NCBI RefSeq assembly: GCF_037055275.1
Contig: NZ_CP146343.1
Location: 2,948,501-3,012,500, forward strand
DNA from: Pseudomonas sp. ML2-2023-3
GTDB taxonomy: Bacteria > Pseudomonadota > Gammaproteobacteria > Pseudomonadales > Pseudomonadaceae
Direction of reading: 5' to 3'
Length of the DNA: 64,000 nt
Position numbers and translations under genes: made by a program
Shown: in pieces, positions 45,208 through 54,020 of the stretch
How positions within the stretch are numbered: the first letter of the stretch is position 1
How the letters are laid out: every line of letters begins with the position of its first letter
Notes under the pieces: generated by a model
Database searches by the model: none
What the model was told of the DNA's origin: nothing
The model's input: the letters and a program-made list of their open reading frames with translations, nothing else

Positions 45208-46964
45208 GCCGGGCGCAGAGCAGCTCCAGCAACAGCAAGATCCTCGCGCCCTTGCAGGCCGAACGACTGACCGCGCGGGACTGGCAAGACACCTGCGACG
45301 TGCTGGTGATCGGCTGGGGCGCGGCAGGCGCCTGCGCCGCGCTGGAGGCCATAAGCAATGGCGCCCATGTGATCGTGGCCGACCGCTTTACCGGTGGCGG
45401 TGCCAGTGCCAAGAGTGGAGGCGTGGTGTATGCAGGCGGTGGGACTCGGCACCAGCAGGCCGCAGGGTTCAACGACAGCACGCAAGCGATGTTCGACTAC
45501 CTCAAGCACGAAACCCGGGGTGTGATCAGCGATGCCACCCTGCAAAAATTTTGCGACGACAGCGTCAGCAACCTCGATTGGCTTGAGAGTCACGGTGCCC
45601 GCTACGGCCATAGCATGCCGCCGGGGGGCAAGACCTCATACCCGTCCGATGGCTACTTCCTGTATTACTCGGGCAATGAGCTGGTGCCCTCCCACGGCGG
45701 TGATCAACCCCCGGCGCCACGGGGTCATCGCACCGTAGGCAAGGGCCAGTGCGGCGCGGTGTTGTACGCCCACTTGAAAGCCGCCTGCCTGCGTGACGGA
45801 GTGCAACCCTTGCTGCAATCCGCTGCCCGGCGTTTGGTGGTGGATGCCAGCGGGCGCGTGGTTGGCGCCGAGTTCTGGAGCTTGCCCGAGGGCAGTCGCG
45901 AAGCGCGCTTGCATGCACGCCTGGCGGCACGGGCCGAGCGCCTGCAAAATTTCGCCCCCGGCTACTGCGATCGCCTGCGGCAAAAAGTCAGCCAGCTGGA
46001 GCGCGATCATGGGCAGCCGGTGCTGATCCGGGCCAGGCGCGCCGTCATTCTCAGTACCGGGGGGTTTATCTTCAACCGCGGACTGATCCGCGATTATGCG
46101 CCCAACTTTCGCCGCAATTTCAAGGTCGGCGCGACCGGTTGCGATGGTAGCGGCCTGCTGCTGGGGCAGTCGGTGGGTGCCAGAAGCGAGCGTTTGAGCC
46201 GGGTATCGGCCTGGCGCTTTATCAACCCGCCGCACTGTTGGCCCAAGGGCATCGTGGTCAACACCCTCGGCCAACGGTTTTGCAACGAAGAAGTCTACGG
46301 CGCCACCCTAGGCCAGCCTTTATGCGAAGAGCAGGGGGGGCAGGCCTGGCTGGTAATGGATGCGCGCTTGCGCAAACAGGCGATCCGCCAGGCGCTGTTT
46401 GGGGGCTATTGGTGGTTCCAGACCTTGCCGGCGCTGGCCTTGATGCTGCTCAAGGTCCGCAAGGGCGACAACCCTGACCAGTTGGCGACGGCCTGTGGCA
46501 TGCAGGCCGGGGAGTTGAGTGGTGCATTGCGCGCCTACAACGCCGGTGCCCGAGGCGACGCACCGGATCCCTTTGGCAAGTCTGAAGGCAGCCGTCAGGT
46601 GCTGGACAAAGGGCCGTTTTATGCCTGCGATATCAGCGTTGGCAACCCGATATTCCCCTTGGGGGCGCTGACGTTGGGCGGCCTTAAGGTGGATGAATCA
46701 AATGGCGCAGTCCTGGACGCACAAGGCCAGCCGATTGCGGGCCTGTTCAGTGCGGGGCGCACAGCCATCGGCGTGGCGTCACACCTCTACATCAGCGGAC
46801 TGTCGCTGGCTGACTGCGTGTTTTCGGGCCGCCGTGCGGGGCTGGCTGCCTCGTGTGGGAGCGGGCTTGTGCGCGATACAGGCGGCGCGGTTTCCATCGA
46901 TGAGCGCAGTGATGCCATCGCGAGCAAGCCCGCTCCCACAGAAACCACCAAGGTGACCCCATGA
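45204..46964 (+). CDS. Second KstD-like FAD-dependent dehydrogenase
   Basis: 586 residues starting MSRAQSSSSNSK, overlapping the first KstD gene by 4 bp. FAD fold CDVLVIGWGAAGACAALEA and RFTGGGASAKSGGVVYAGGG; C-terminal GALTLGGLKVDESNGAVLD and GLFSAGRTAIGVASHLYISGLSLADCVFSGRRAG. It belongs to the fumarate reductase/KstD flavoprotein family but lacks the YPGxG motif, having a Tyr in SHLYISGLSL at the equivalent place. It may be a delta-4(5alpha) or ring-specific dehydrogenase of the pathway. The last ~35 residues (from about ASCGSGLV) are encoded by a REP pair and are probably non-functional tail. Confidence 0.85.
   Translation: MSRAQSSSSNSKILAPLQAERLTARDWQDTCDVLVIGWGAAGACAALEAISNGAHVIVADRFTGGGASAKSGGVVYAGGGTRHQQAAGFNDSTQAMFDYLKHETRGVISDATLQKFCDDSVSNLDWLESHGARYGHSMPPGGKTSYPSDGYFLYYSGNELVPSHGGDQPPAPRGHRTVGKGQCGAVLYAHLKAACLRDGVQPLLQSAARRLVVDASGRVVGAEFWSLPEGSREARLHARLAARAERLQNFAPGYCDRLRQKVSQLERDHGQPVLIRARRAVILSTGGFIFNRGLIRDYAPNFRRNFKVGATGCDGSGLLLGQSVGARSERLSRVSAWRFINPPHCWPKGIVVNTLGQRFCNEEVYGATLGQPLCEEQGGQAWLVMDARLRKQAIRQALFGGYWWFQTLPALALMLLKVRKGDNPDQLATACGMQAGELSGALRAYNAGARGDAPDPFGKSEGSRQVLDKGPFYACDISVGNPIFPLGALTLGGLKVDESNGAVLDAQGQPIAGLFSAGRTAIGVASHLYISGLSLADCVFSGRRAGLAASCGSGLVRDTGGAVSIDERSDAIASKPAPTETTKVTP
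46854..46940. repeat. REP inverted pair inside the 3' end of a coding region
   Basis: TGTGGGAGCGGGCTTGTGCG facing GCGAGCAAGCCCGCTCCCAC. It is translated in frame as the C-terminal tail of the second KstD-like protein. Confidence 0.85.
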
Positions 46965-46997
46965 GCGCAAGTAGCCCGTTTGTGATGAGTATCTGAT

Positions 46998-48029
46998 ATG
47001 ACCCAACCTGCGTATTTCTCCCTGCGTGTGGCGCAAGTCGTGACTGAAACGGCGGACTCCAGATCCCTGGTGTTCGACGTTCCGTTGGCCCTGCGTGAAC
47101 AGTTTGCCTACAAGCCCGGGCAGTTCTTGACCTTGCGCGTACCCTTCGAAGGCGGCTGGTTGCCGCGTTGCTATTCGCTGTCGAGCACGCCGCTGCAAGA
47201 CGAACCGTTGCGCGTAACGATCAAGCAAGTCCGGGACGGGCGTGCTTCCAACTGGTTGTGCGAGCACGTGCGCGAAGGCGATCAACTTGAGGTGCTGGCC
47301 CCGGCCGGGGTGTTTGTCCCTCGGCATTTTGACGATGACTTTGTGCTGTTTGGTGGCGGCAGCGGGGTGACTCCGGTGCTGTCGATCCTGCGCTCGGCCT
47401 TGATTGCCGGTACAGGCCGGATTCTGCTGGTTTACGCCAACCGTGATGAAGCGTCGGTGATTTTTGCGGCTGAGCTCAAAGCCCTGGCCAGTGCCTACCC
47501 CCAGCGCTTGCAGGTGATTCACTGGCTGGACTCGGTACAGGGTATTCCTGGCGTGGCGCAACTTGCGCAGATGGCCCTGCCATTTGTTCATGCCCAGGCC
47601 TATATCTGCGGGCCTGGCCCGTTCATGGACGCTGCTGTCAGCGCCTTGCATGACATCGGCATGGACCACGGGCGCATCCACGTCGAGCGGTTTGTGTCGT
47701 TGCCTGAAGAAGGCAGCGTGGCGGCCCCGGGCCCGGTCAACACCGATGTGATTGGCAGCCAGCTTTCGGTTCGCCTTGACGGTGAAGAGTTCGAAGTACC
47801 CTGTGCTGAAGGCGAAACGCTGCTCAACGCCATGCAGCGCGCGGGGTTGAAACCGCCCAGTTCATGCCTGGTGGGTTCCTGCGCGACCTGCATGTGTACG
47901 GTTGAGCGCGGCAGTGTAGAGATGCTGCGCAACGATGCCCTTGACCAACAAGAACTGAACGACGGCTGGGTGCTGGCGTGCCAATCAGTGCCCAACAGCG
48001 AACAACTGCGTGTGTGCTTTCCCGAATAA
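46998..48029 (+). CDS. KshB/PaaE-type oxygenase reductase
   Basis: 343 residues. FAD-binding ferredoxin-reductase domain (1-100; LPRCYSLSSTPLQDEPLRVTIK), NAD-binding domain (about 105-230; FGGGSGVTPVLSILRSAL and YICGPGPFMDA) and a C-terminal plant-type [2Fe-2S] domain (about 255-343) with C-x4-C-x2-C in SSCLVGSCATCMC and the fourth Cys in VLACQS. This order matches KshB, the reductase of 3-ketosteroid 9alpha-hydroxylase, and also PaaE. The partner Rieske oxygenase KshA is not in the window. It sits between the KstD-like and ligase genes, which favours the KshB role. Confidence 0.88.
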   Translation: MTQPAYFSLRVAQVVTETADSRSLVFDVPLALREQFAYKPGQFLTLRVPFEGGWLPRCYSLSSTPLQDEPLRVTIKQVRDGRASNWLCEHVREGDQLEVLAPAGVFVPRHFDDDFVLFGGGSGVTPVLSILRSALIAGTGRILLVYANRDEASVIFAAELKALASAYPQRLQVIHWLDSVQGIPGVAQLAQMALPFVHAQAYICGPGPFMDAAVSALHDIGMDHGRIHVERFVSLPEEGSVAAPGPVNTDVIGSQLSVRLDGEEFEVPCAEGETLLNAMQRAGLKPPSSCLVGSCATCMCTVERGSVEMLRNDALDQQELNDGWVLACQSVPNSEQLRVCFPE

Positions 48030-48048
48030 TCTGCCAGACGAGTGCCTG

Positions 48049-49635
48049 ATGACTTCCAGCCTGCAACAGATCCTGCCCTGCTCGATTCCACAATTACTGC
48101 TCAGTGCCGCGCAGCACCATGCCGGGCGTACCGCCATTGAAGAGCATGGGACCTGCACCGACTACAGCGAACTGCCGGGCCTGGCCCTGGCCGTAACCCG
48201 CAGCCTGATGGCCCAGGGCATCGGCAAGGGCGATCGGGTGGCGATATGGGCACCTAACGGGCGGGACTGGATCATCGCTGCATTGGGCATCCACTGTGCG
48301 GGCGCGGTGATGGTGCCGATCAACACCCGCATGAAAGGCAGTGAAGCTGCGGATATCCTGCAGCGTAGCGGGGCAAGGGTGTTATTCGTGCAGCCGCAGT
48401 TTCTGGGGACTGATTATCTGGCGATGCTGGCGCCCTGTCGTCCGGCGAGCCTTGAGTGTCTGGTCCTGCTGGGCGAAACCACGGCTGGCAGTTCCCAGGG
48501 CCTGAACTGGAACGGCTTTCTGGCCCTGGGTACGGCCATCAGTGAATCGGCAGCGCTGTTGCGGGCATCCGGGGTGGGCGCTGATGATCTGAGCGACTTG
48601 CTGTTCACTTCCGGCACCACCGGCAAGCCAAAGGGCGTGATGAGCGCTCACGGGCAGAATATCCGGGCCTTTAGCGAGTACGTGAAAGTGATCGGTCTGC
48701 AGGCCGGTGACCGATACCTGGTGATCAACCCGTTTTTTCATGCCTTTGGCTACAAGGCGGGCTGGCTGACGTGCCTGCTGGCGGGCGCGACGATCCTGCC
48801 CCATCCGGTGTTCGATGCCGAAGCGGTGTTCCAGCGTATTGCGGCTGAGCGCATCAGCGTGCTGCCGGGGCCGCCGACCTTGTACCTGTCGATGCTGGCC
48901 CATCCCAAGCTGGCTGAAACCGATCTGTCGAGCCTGCGCATTGCCGTCACGGGCGCGGCGACCATTCCACCGATCCTGATCGAGCGCATGCGTCGCGAAC
49001 TGGGCTTCTCGGTCGTCACCACCGCCTATGGCCTCACTGAGTGCGGCGGCCTGGCGACCATCTGTGACCCGGGCGACGCTGCGACGGTTATTGCCGGCAC
49101 CAGTGGCCGGGCGATCCCGGGGACCGAAGTGAGCATTCGCGACCCGCAAAACCGGGCATTGCCGGCGGGCAGTACGGGGGAAATCTGCCTGCGTGGTTTT
49201 CACGTGATGAAGGGGTATTTCGAAGACCCGCACGCCACGGCTGAAACCATCGACAGTGAAGGCTGGTTGCACACAGGCGACATTGGCGAGCAGGACGCGT
49301 CGGGCAACTTGCGCATCACCGACCGGCTCAAAGACATGTTTATCGTGGGCGGATTCAATTGCTACCCGGCGGAAATCGAAGCCGGGTTGATAGAGCATTC
49401 GGCGATTGCCCAGGTGGCGGTGATCGGAGTACCTGACGAGCGCATGGGGGAGGTGGGGTGTGCCTGCGTGGTGTTGCGTCATGGTCAGGCGCTGGATGAA
49501 GCCGGGCTGATCCTGTGGGCCCGTGAGCATATGGCCAACTACAAGGTTCCCAGGATGGTGCGGTTTTATGAGGCGCTGCCGGTGAATGCGTCGAACAAAG
49601 TGGCGAAGAATGAGTTGCGGGCGGGGTTGCTGTAG
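48049..49635 (+). CDS. Acyl-CoA synthetase, FadD3-like
   Basis: 528 residues starting MTSSLQQILPCSIPQ. ANL-superfamily ligase: P-loop LLFTSGTTGKPKGV, TAYGLTECGG, GWLHTGDIG and C-terminal catalytic Lys in NASNKVAKNEL. Several stretches recall FadD3, the CoA ligase that activates the HIP (ring C/D) propionate of steroids: NPFFHAFGYKAGWLTCLLAGAT and DLSSLRIAVTGAATIPP (each recognised from memory). Consistent with a pathway reaching the last two rings. Final gene of the right arm of the first unit; a repeat region follows. Confidence 0.85.
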   Translation: MTSSLQQILPCSIPQLLLSAAQHHAGRTAIEEHGTCTDYSELPGLALAVTRSLMAQGIGKGDRVAIWAPNGRDWIIAALGIHCAGAVMVPINTRMKGSEAADILQRSGARVLFVQPQFLGTDYLAMLAPCRPASLECLVLLGETTAGSSQGLNWNGFLALGTAISESAALLRASGVGADDLSDLLFTSGTTGKPKGVMSAHGQNIRAFSEYVKVIGLQAGDRYLVINPFFHAFGYKAGWLTCLLAGATILPHPVFDAEAVFQRIAAERISVLPGPPTLYLSMLAHPKLAETDLSSLRIAVTGAATIPPILIERMRRELGFSVVTTAYGLTECGGLATICDPGDAATVIAGTSGRAIPGTEVSIRDPQNRALPAGSTGEICLRGFHVMKGYFEDPHATAETIDSEGWLHTGDIGEQDASGNLRITDRLKDMFIVGGFNCYPAEIEAGLIEHSAIAQVAVIGVPDERMGEVGCACVVLRHGQALDEAGLILWAREHMANYKVPRMVRFYEALPVNASNKVAKNELRAGLL

Positions 49636-50140
49636 GCGTCCTGCGCAGCCTCGTTTCACTCGTCAGCTGACATATCGAATGGATATGGACTCGGCATAGG
49701 TGCGGGTGCATCGCAAAACAACTGGCACACGGGGTACATATCCGGCATTTGCGGTTAACTGAAATGATGGTTTCGCTCCGTGGGCCCGCCGTGACGGGCC
49801 ATCCCTGGCCCAACACGGCTCTCCCGGTATCCATGCCGATCGACCCACTGCGCAGAACCTCCACTCGGCCTCCCGAAGGGGCGGGCAGATCAAAAGCACT
49901 GCCCGCCGAGGCGGCCGACCGGCCGGCCTGCGGCCGGCCTGGTTGGTGGGTTGCATTCACGACCTGTAGTCGCTGACGAGTCGTGCGAGGCTGCGTTCGG
50001 CTTGGTGCGCCATTGCGACGTAGCAGTCGTGAAATCGGCCTGCACGGTTAATCAGGCACTGCGCGTGTACCTGTTTTGCGACCGCTGTGCGATCGAACGC
50101 AGCCTCGCACGACTCGTCAGCGACTACAGGGGCGCGCCGC
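49636..50140. repeat. Intergenic region with dispersed repeat (family B), copy 2
   Basis: No gene. It contains a short diverged piece (GCGCAGCCTCG...ACTCGTCAGC, 49643-49672) and a near-complete copy at 49955-50140 with outward arms GTAGTCGCTGACGAG-TCGTGCGAGGC and GCCTCGCACGACTCGTCAGC-GACTAC forming a large inverted repeat. The middle (about 49680-49950) shows nothing recognisable apart from a GC-rich GGCCGACCGGCCGGC stretch at 49913-49937. Confidence 0.7.
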
Positions 50141-50926
50141 TCAATGCCCTTCAAACCGCGCTGCACGTTTCTCGATAAATGCCTGCATCCCTTCTTTTTG
50201 ATCCCTGGATGCAAACAGCAGCGCATTGGCCTTGCGCTCAAGGGCCAGCCCGGTCTCCAGCGGTGCGTCCACGCCCGCCAGTATCACTTCCTTGATTTGC
50301 TCGGCAGCCAGCGGGGGCATAGCGGCGATCAACTGGGCCATCTCCAGGGCATAAGCCTGTACCTGGTCATCATCGACCACGTTACTCACCAACCCCGAAA
50401 CCCAGGCCTCTTCAGCCGTAATTGGCTGCCCGGTCAGGGCCATGCGCATCGCCTTGGCCTTGCCCACGGCACGTACCAGCCGCTGGGTGCCGCCGATGCC
50501 CGGCATGATGCCGATGCGTATCTCGGGCTGGCAAAACTTGGCACTGCGCCCGGCCACGATGATGTCGGCCAGCATCGCCAGCTCGCAACCACCGCCATAG
50601 GCATAGCCGCACACCGCAGCAATGACCGGTTTGGGGCAATGCTGAATCGGCGCCCAGACCCGCTCGGTATGGCGCTGGTAAATATCAATCGGGCCGACCC
50701 CGGCCATGCTGTTGATGTCGCCGCCAGCGGCAAACACTTTGTCACCGCCAGTCAGCAGGATGCAGCGCACGTCAGGGTTGTGCGCCAGTTCCGTGAAATA
50801 GCGTGACAACAACCCTTGCAACTCAAGGCTCAGGGCGTTGGTGGCCTGGGGGCGATTAAGGCGCAGCAAGGCCACGCCCGGGGTCGGGAATTCAAGCAAT
50901 ACCGGCGCGGCAGATGGGTCTGACAT
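50141..50926 (-). CDS. Enoyl-CoA hydratase (crotonase family)
   Basis: 261 residues. Oxyanion-hole motif KVFAAGGDINSMA and the GYAYGGGCELAMLADI region, with Glu at both usual catalytic positions (GCELAM and PEIRIGIMPGIGG). This suggests a true hydratase rather than a hydrolase or isomerase. Divergent from the SDR of the second steroid-type unit and sharing its operator region. Candidate roles are hydration of a side-chain enoyl-CoA or a step of HIP-CoA breakdown (EchA-like). It is a single-gene left arm followed by repeats. Confidence 0.92.
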   Translation of the reverse strand: MSDPSAAPVLLEFPTPGVALLRLNRPQATNALSLELQGLLSRYFTELAHNPDVRCILLTGGDKVFAAGGDINSMAGVGPIDIYQRHTERVWAPIQHCPKPVIAAVCGYAYGGGCELAMLADIIVAGRSAKFCQPEIRIGIMPGIGGTQRLVRAVGKAKAMRMALTGQPITAEEAWVSGLVSNVVDDDQVQAYALEMAQLIAAMPPLAAEQIKEVILAGVDAPLETGLALERKANALLFASRDQKEGMQAFIEKRAARFEGH

Positions 50927-50997
50927 GGGGTTCCTCGTTAACAGGGGCTGTCACCACAGCGTGCGCTGGATTGTTGCGTTCACCCGGTTGCGCTTCA

Positions 50998-51013
50998 TCG
51001 TCCGTTCAGACGA
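50998..51013. promoter_or_regulatory. Palindromic operator in divergent control region 2
   Basis: TCGTC-CGTTCA-GACGA, the same 5-6-5 palindrome as at 38825-38840. It lies between the crotonase gene (start 50926) and the SDR gene (start 51070). Shared position and sequence point to one regulator controlling both units. Confidence 0.72.
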
Positions 51014-51069
51014 CGAGCAGCCCCCGGATTGCCCCTAGAGTGGCTCCATCAGTAGAAAAGGAGCATGTC

Positions 51070-51843
51070 ATGGGCCAACTCTCAGGGCTGGACTACAGCG
51101 GTAAAGTGGTGCTGGTCACCGGCGGTACAAAAGGCATCGGCGCCGGTATCGCCCGCAGCTTTCTGCAAGCCGGGGCACAGGTGATTGTGTGTGGCAGGAC
51201 AACACCTGAAATGTTGCCCGGGGCAGGCTCGACGCAGGCGATTTTCATGGCGTGCGATGTGCGCGACCAGGAATCGCTCAAGGCATTGTTCGAGGGCATT
51301 CGCGCTGACTTCGGTCGTCTCGATGTGGTGATCAACAATGCCGGGGGCAGCCCGCCAGCAGAGGCTGGCAGCGCTTCGCCACGTTTCCACGAAGGCATTA
51401 TTCGCCTCAATCTCATCGCCCCCTTGAATGTTGCGCAACAGGCCAACGCCTTGATGCAGCAACAGGCCGAAGGCGGCTGCATCGTGTTTATCGGCAGCAT
51501 CAGCGCCTTGCGCGCATCCCCTGGCACCGCGGCTTATGGCGCGGCCAAGGCCGGGGTATTGGCGCTGGTGCAATCCCTTGCCGTGGAGTGGGCGCCCAAG
51601 GTGCGGGTGGTCGCGGTCAGTCCGGGGCTGGTACGCACCGAACAGGCGCATCTGCATTACGGCGACGAACAAGGCATCGCAGCCGTCAGTGCCGGTATTC
51701 CGGCCGGGCGCATGGCGTTGCCGGAAGACATCGGCAACGCCTGCCTGTTTATCGCCTCGCCCATGGCCGGCTATGCCAGCGGCTGCAATCTGTTGTTGCA
51801 CGGCGGCGGCGAACGGCCGGCATTTCTGAGCGCTGCGCATTGA
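51070..51843 (+). CDS. Short-chain dehydrogenase/reductase
   Basis: 257 residues starting MGQLSGLDYSGKVVLVTGG, with AGGAG 6 bases upstream. Cofactor motif TGGTKGIGAG, NNAGG, Ser in CIVFIGSISALR, Tyr/Lys in AAYGAAKAG, and the C-terminal ERPAFLSAAH. First gene of the right arm of the second steroid-type unit and followed by side-chain degradation genes, so it may oxidise a beta-hydroxyacyl-CoA or a ring hydroxyl. It differs from the 7alpha-HSDH-like SDR at 36951. Confidence 0.88.
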   Translation: MGQLSGLDYSGKVVLVTGGTKGIGAGIARSFLQAGAQVIVCGRTTPEMLPGAGSTQAIFMACDVRDQESLKALFEGIRADFGRLDVVINNAGGSPPAEAGSASPRFHEGIIRLNLIAPLNVAQQANALMQQQAEGGCIVFIGSISALRASPGTAAYGAAKAGVLALVQSLAVEWAPKVRVVAVSPGLVRTEQAHLHYGDEQGIAAVSAGIPAGRMALPEDIGNACLFIASPMAGYASGCNLLLHGGGERPAFLSAAH

Positions 51844-51896
51844 CGACCTTCAGCGGCGACCACCGGGTTGCTGCACTTGACACGCAGGAGACGAAC

Positions 51897-52874
51897 TTGG
51901 CTGATTCTCAATTGCTAACCGACGTGCGCGCCCTGGTGGGGCGTGAGTATGGTCGCGTCTACGCCTGGGACGAAGTCAACGCCCCGATGATCCGCCAATG
52001 GTGCGAGATCATGGGCGTGGACAACCCGCTTTACACCGATCCGGCCTTTGCCGCCATCAGCGCTCAGGACGGGCTGGTGGCACCGCCTGCGATGTTGCAG
52101 GTGTGGTGCATGGAAGGCTTCCACCTGAACAACTACGCACCGGGCTCGACCACCGAAAACCCCTATGAAGTGCTCAAGCTGATTGAGTCTTATGGCTATG
52201 CATCCGTGGTCGCGGTGAACTCCGAGCTGACCTTCGAACGCAATCTGCGTCCGGGGGAAAAACTCTACTACACCACCCGGCTGGACTCGGTAGGCGACGA
52301 GAAAACCACCGGCCTGGGCACAGGTTTTTTCGTCACCCTGGTGATGAACTACTTCGTTGAACACAAAAGTGGCGACGAAGCGGTGGGGCAGTTGCTGTTT
52401 CGCGTATTCAAGTTCCGTCCGGCCAACAACCACGCGGCCAAAGAAGCACCGGCCAAGGTCGAGGCAGCCCCGGCAGTCAAGCGTCCCAAGCCGGGCATGA
52501 GTGATGACACCCGTTTCTTCTGGGAAGGCTGTGATGCGGGCAAGTTGCTGATCCAGCGCTGCACCCAGTGCCAGACTCTGCGCCATCCTCCTGCTCCCGT
52601 GTGCATCGAATGCCACTCGTTCGATTGGGACAGCGTGCAGGCCAGCGGCCGTGCCAGCCTCTATTCGTTTGTGATCATGCATTACCCCGAAGTGGCACCG
52701 TTCGACCATCCCAACCCGATCGGCCTGATCGAGCTGGAAGAGGGCGTGCGTCTGGTGGCCGGGCTTACAGGCGTCAAGCGCGAAGAGCTGAGTATTGGCC
52801 AGCCCTTGCAGCTTGAATTCCAGACCTTCGACGGCGAGCTGACCTTGCCCATGTTCCGGCCTGTGGTCGAGTAA
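51897..52874 (+). CDS. MaoC-DUF35 fusion, ChsH2-like
   Basis: 325 residues starting with TTG at 51897, GGAG 6 bases upstream (MADSQLLTDVRALVG). The N-terminal MaoC-like hot-dog domain (about 1-160) is followed by a DUF35/OB-fold domain (about 185-320) with a zinc-binding rubredoxin-like knuckle: Cys pairs in QRCTQCQTL and VCIECHSF. This fusion is the arrangement of ChsH2, the partner of ChsH1 in the steroid side-chain enoyl-CoA hydratase, where the DUF35 domain also docks the aldolase Ltp2. The ChsH1-like gene (53992) and Ltp2-like gene (54430) follow. Confidence 0.85.
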   Translation: MADSQLLTDVRALVGREYGRVYAWDEVNAPMIRQWCEIMGVDNPLYTDPAFAAISAQDGLVAPPAMLQVWCMEGFHLNNYAPGSTTENPYEVLKLIESYGYASVVAVNSELTFERNLRPGEKLYYTTRLDSVGDEKTTGLGTGFFVTLVMNYFVEHKSGDEAVGQLLFRVFKFRPANNHAAKEAPAKVEAAPAVKRPKPGMSDDTRFFWEGCDAGKLLIQRCTQCQTLRHPPAPVCIECHSFDWDSVQASGRASLYSFVIMHYPEVAPFDHPNPIGLIELEEGVRLVAGLTGVKREELSIGQPLQLEFQTFDGELTLPMFRPVVE

Positions 52875-52886
52875 GGGGAGGGCAGC

Positions 52887-54020
52887 ATGGATTTCGAATT
52901 CACCGAAGACCAAGGCGCCATCGCAGAAATGGCCGGCAGTGTGTTTGCCGACTATTGCACCGATGACCGCTTGCGTCAGTTCGACACCCGCGAGCAGGCC
53001 TACATGGAGCCGCTGTGGCAGCTGTGTGTAGAGACCGGCCTGCAAGCCCTGGCCATCCCTGAAGCGCAGGGTGGCAGCGGACTGGGCATGACCGAGTTGA
53101 TGCTCGTACTGCAGGCCCAGGGTCAGGCGTTGGGGCAAGTGCCGTTGTGGCGTCATCAACTGGCGGCCGCCACGCTGGCGCAATTTGCCGACCCTTCCTT
53201 GCAGTCGTGGGCGGTTGACGCTGCAGCGGGCAAGGCGCTGCTGACCCTGGACTTGAGTGGTTTGTACAACGCCCGGGGCATTGGGTTGCACGCTCAATCT
53301 GTGGACGGCGGATGGTGCTTGAGCGGTCATGTCGGTGCGCTGGCGCTGGCTGAACAGTCGCAAGCGGCCCTGCTGCTGGTGACGGTCGAAGGGCAAGCCC
53401 GGCTGGCGTTGGTCGAACTGGCAAACAAAGCCGTCAAGCCTGTACCCGGTCGCATGACTCACGGTGAGGCGGTTGCCGATTTACACATCGACGGGCTGCT
53501 GATCAGCACCGGGCAATTGCTCCCCGCAGCCGCACTCGGCTGGCTGGAGCCACGGGCCATCGCCTCGCTGGCTGCGCTGCAACTGGGGGTCAGCGCCGAA
53601 CAGATCCGCCGCACCGTGGAGTACGTCACCGAGCGTCGTCAGTTTGAACGCAGCATCGGCAGCTTTCAGGCCGTGCAAATGAGCATGGCCAACGCCCATA
53701 TCGCCCTCGAAGCCCTGCGCAGCTGCCTGTGGCAATTGTGCTACCGCCTGGATGCCGGTCTGCCTGCGCCGAGCGAAGCACTGGCCACCGCCTGGCAGGC
53801 CTGTGAAGCGGGGCATGTGATTGGGCACAACGCCCAGCACGTACACGGCGGTATCGGCGTCGACCTGACGTACCCGATGCATCGCTTTCTCTACTGGAGC
53901 CGCGCTTTGGGCTGTGCCCTGGGAGGATCGCCAGCCTGCCTGGAACGCCTCGGCGACTGGCTGAGCCATAACGACAAGCTGGGATGGAAATATGACCTTG
54001 CAGAACACCAAGCGCTTTGA
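52887..54020 (+). CDS. Acyl-CoA dehydrogenase, ChsE1 (FadE28)-like subunit
   Basis: 377 residues starting MDFEFTEDQGAIAEMA. The N-terminal and C-terminal ACAD helical domains are recognisable, with a weak middle beta domain. The C-terminal VHGGIGVDLTYPMHRFLYW closely resembles the FadE28 segment known from mycobacteria (HGGxGVDxTYPMHR). The family forms alpha2beta2 heterotetramers in which one subunit lacks the catalytic Glu; this subunit would pair with the FadE29-like protein at 55609. It overlaps the next gene by 29 bp and follows ChsH2-like by 12 bp. Confidence 0.85.
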   Translation: MDFEFTEDQGAIAEMAGSVFADYCTDDRLRQFDTREQAYMEPLWQLCVETGLQALAIPEAQGGSGLGMTELMLVLQAQGQALGQVPLWRHQLAAATLAQFADPSLQSWAVDAAAGKALLTLDLSGLYNARGIGLHAQSVDGGWCLSGHVGALALAEQSQAALLLVTVEGQARLALVELANKAVKPVPGRMTHGEAVADLHIDGLLISTGQLLPAAALGWLEPRAIASLAALQLGVSAEQIRRTVEYVTERRQFERSIGSFQAVQMSMANAHIALEALRSCLWQLCYRLDAGLPAPSEALATAWQACEAGHVIGHNAQHVHGGIGVDLTYPMHRFLYWSRALGCALGGSPACLERLGDWLSHNDKLGWKYDLAEHQAL

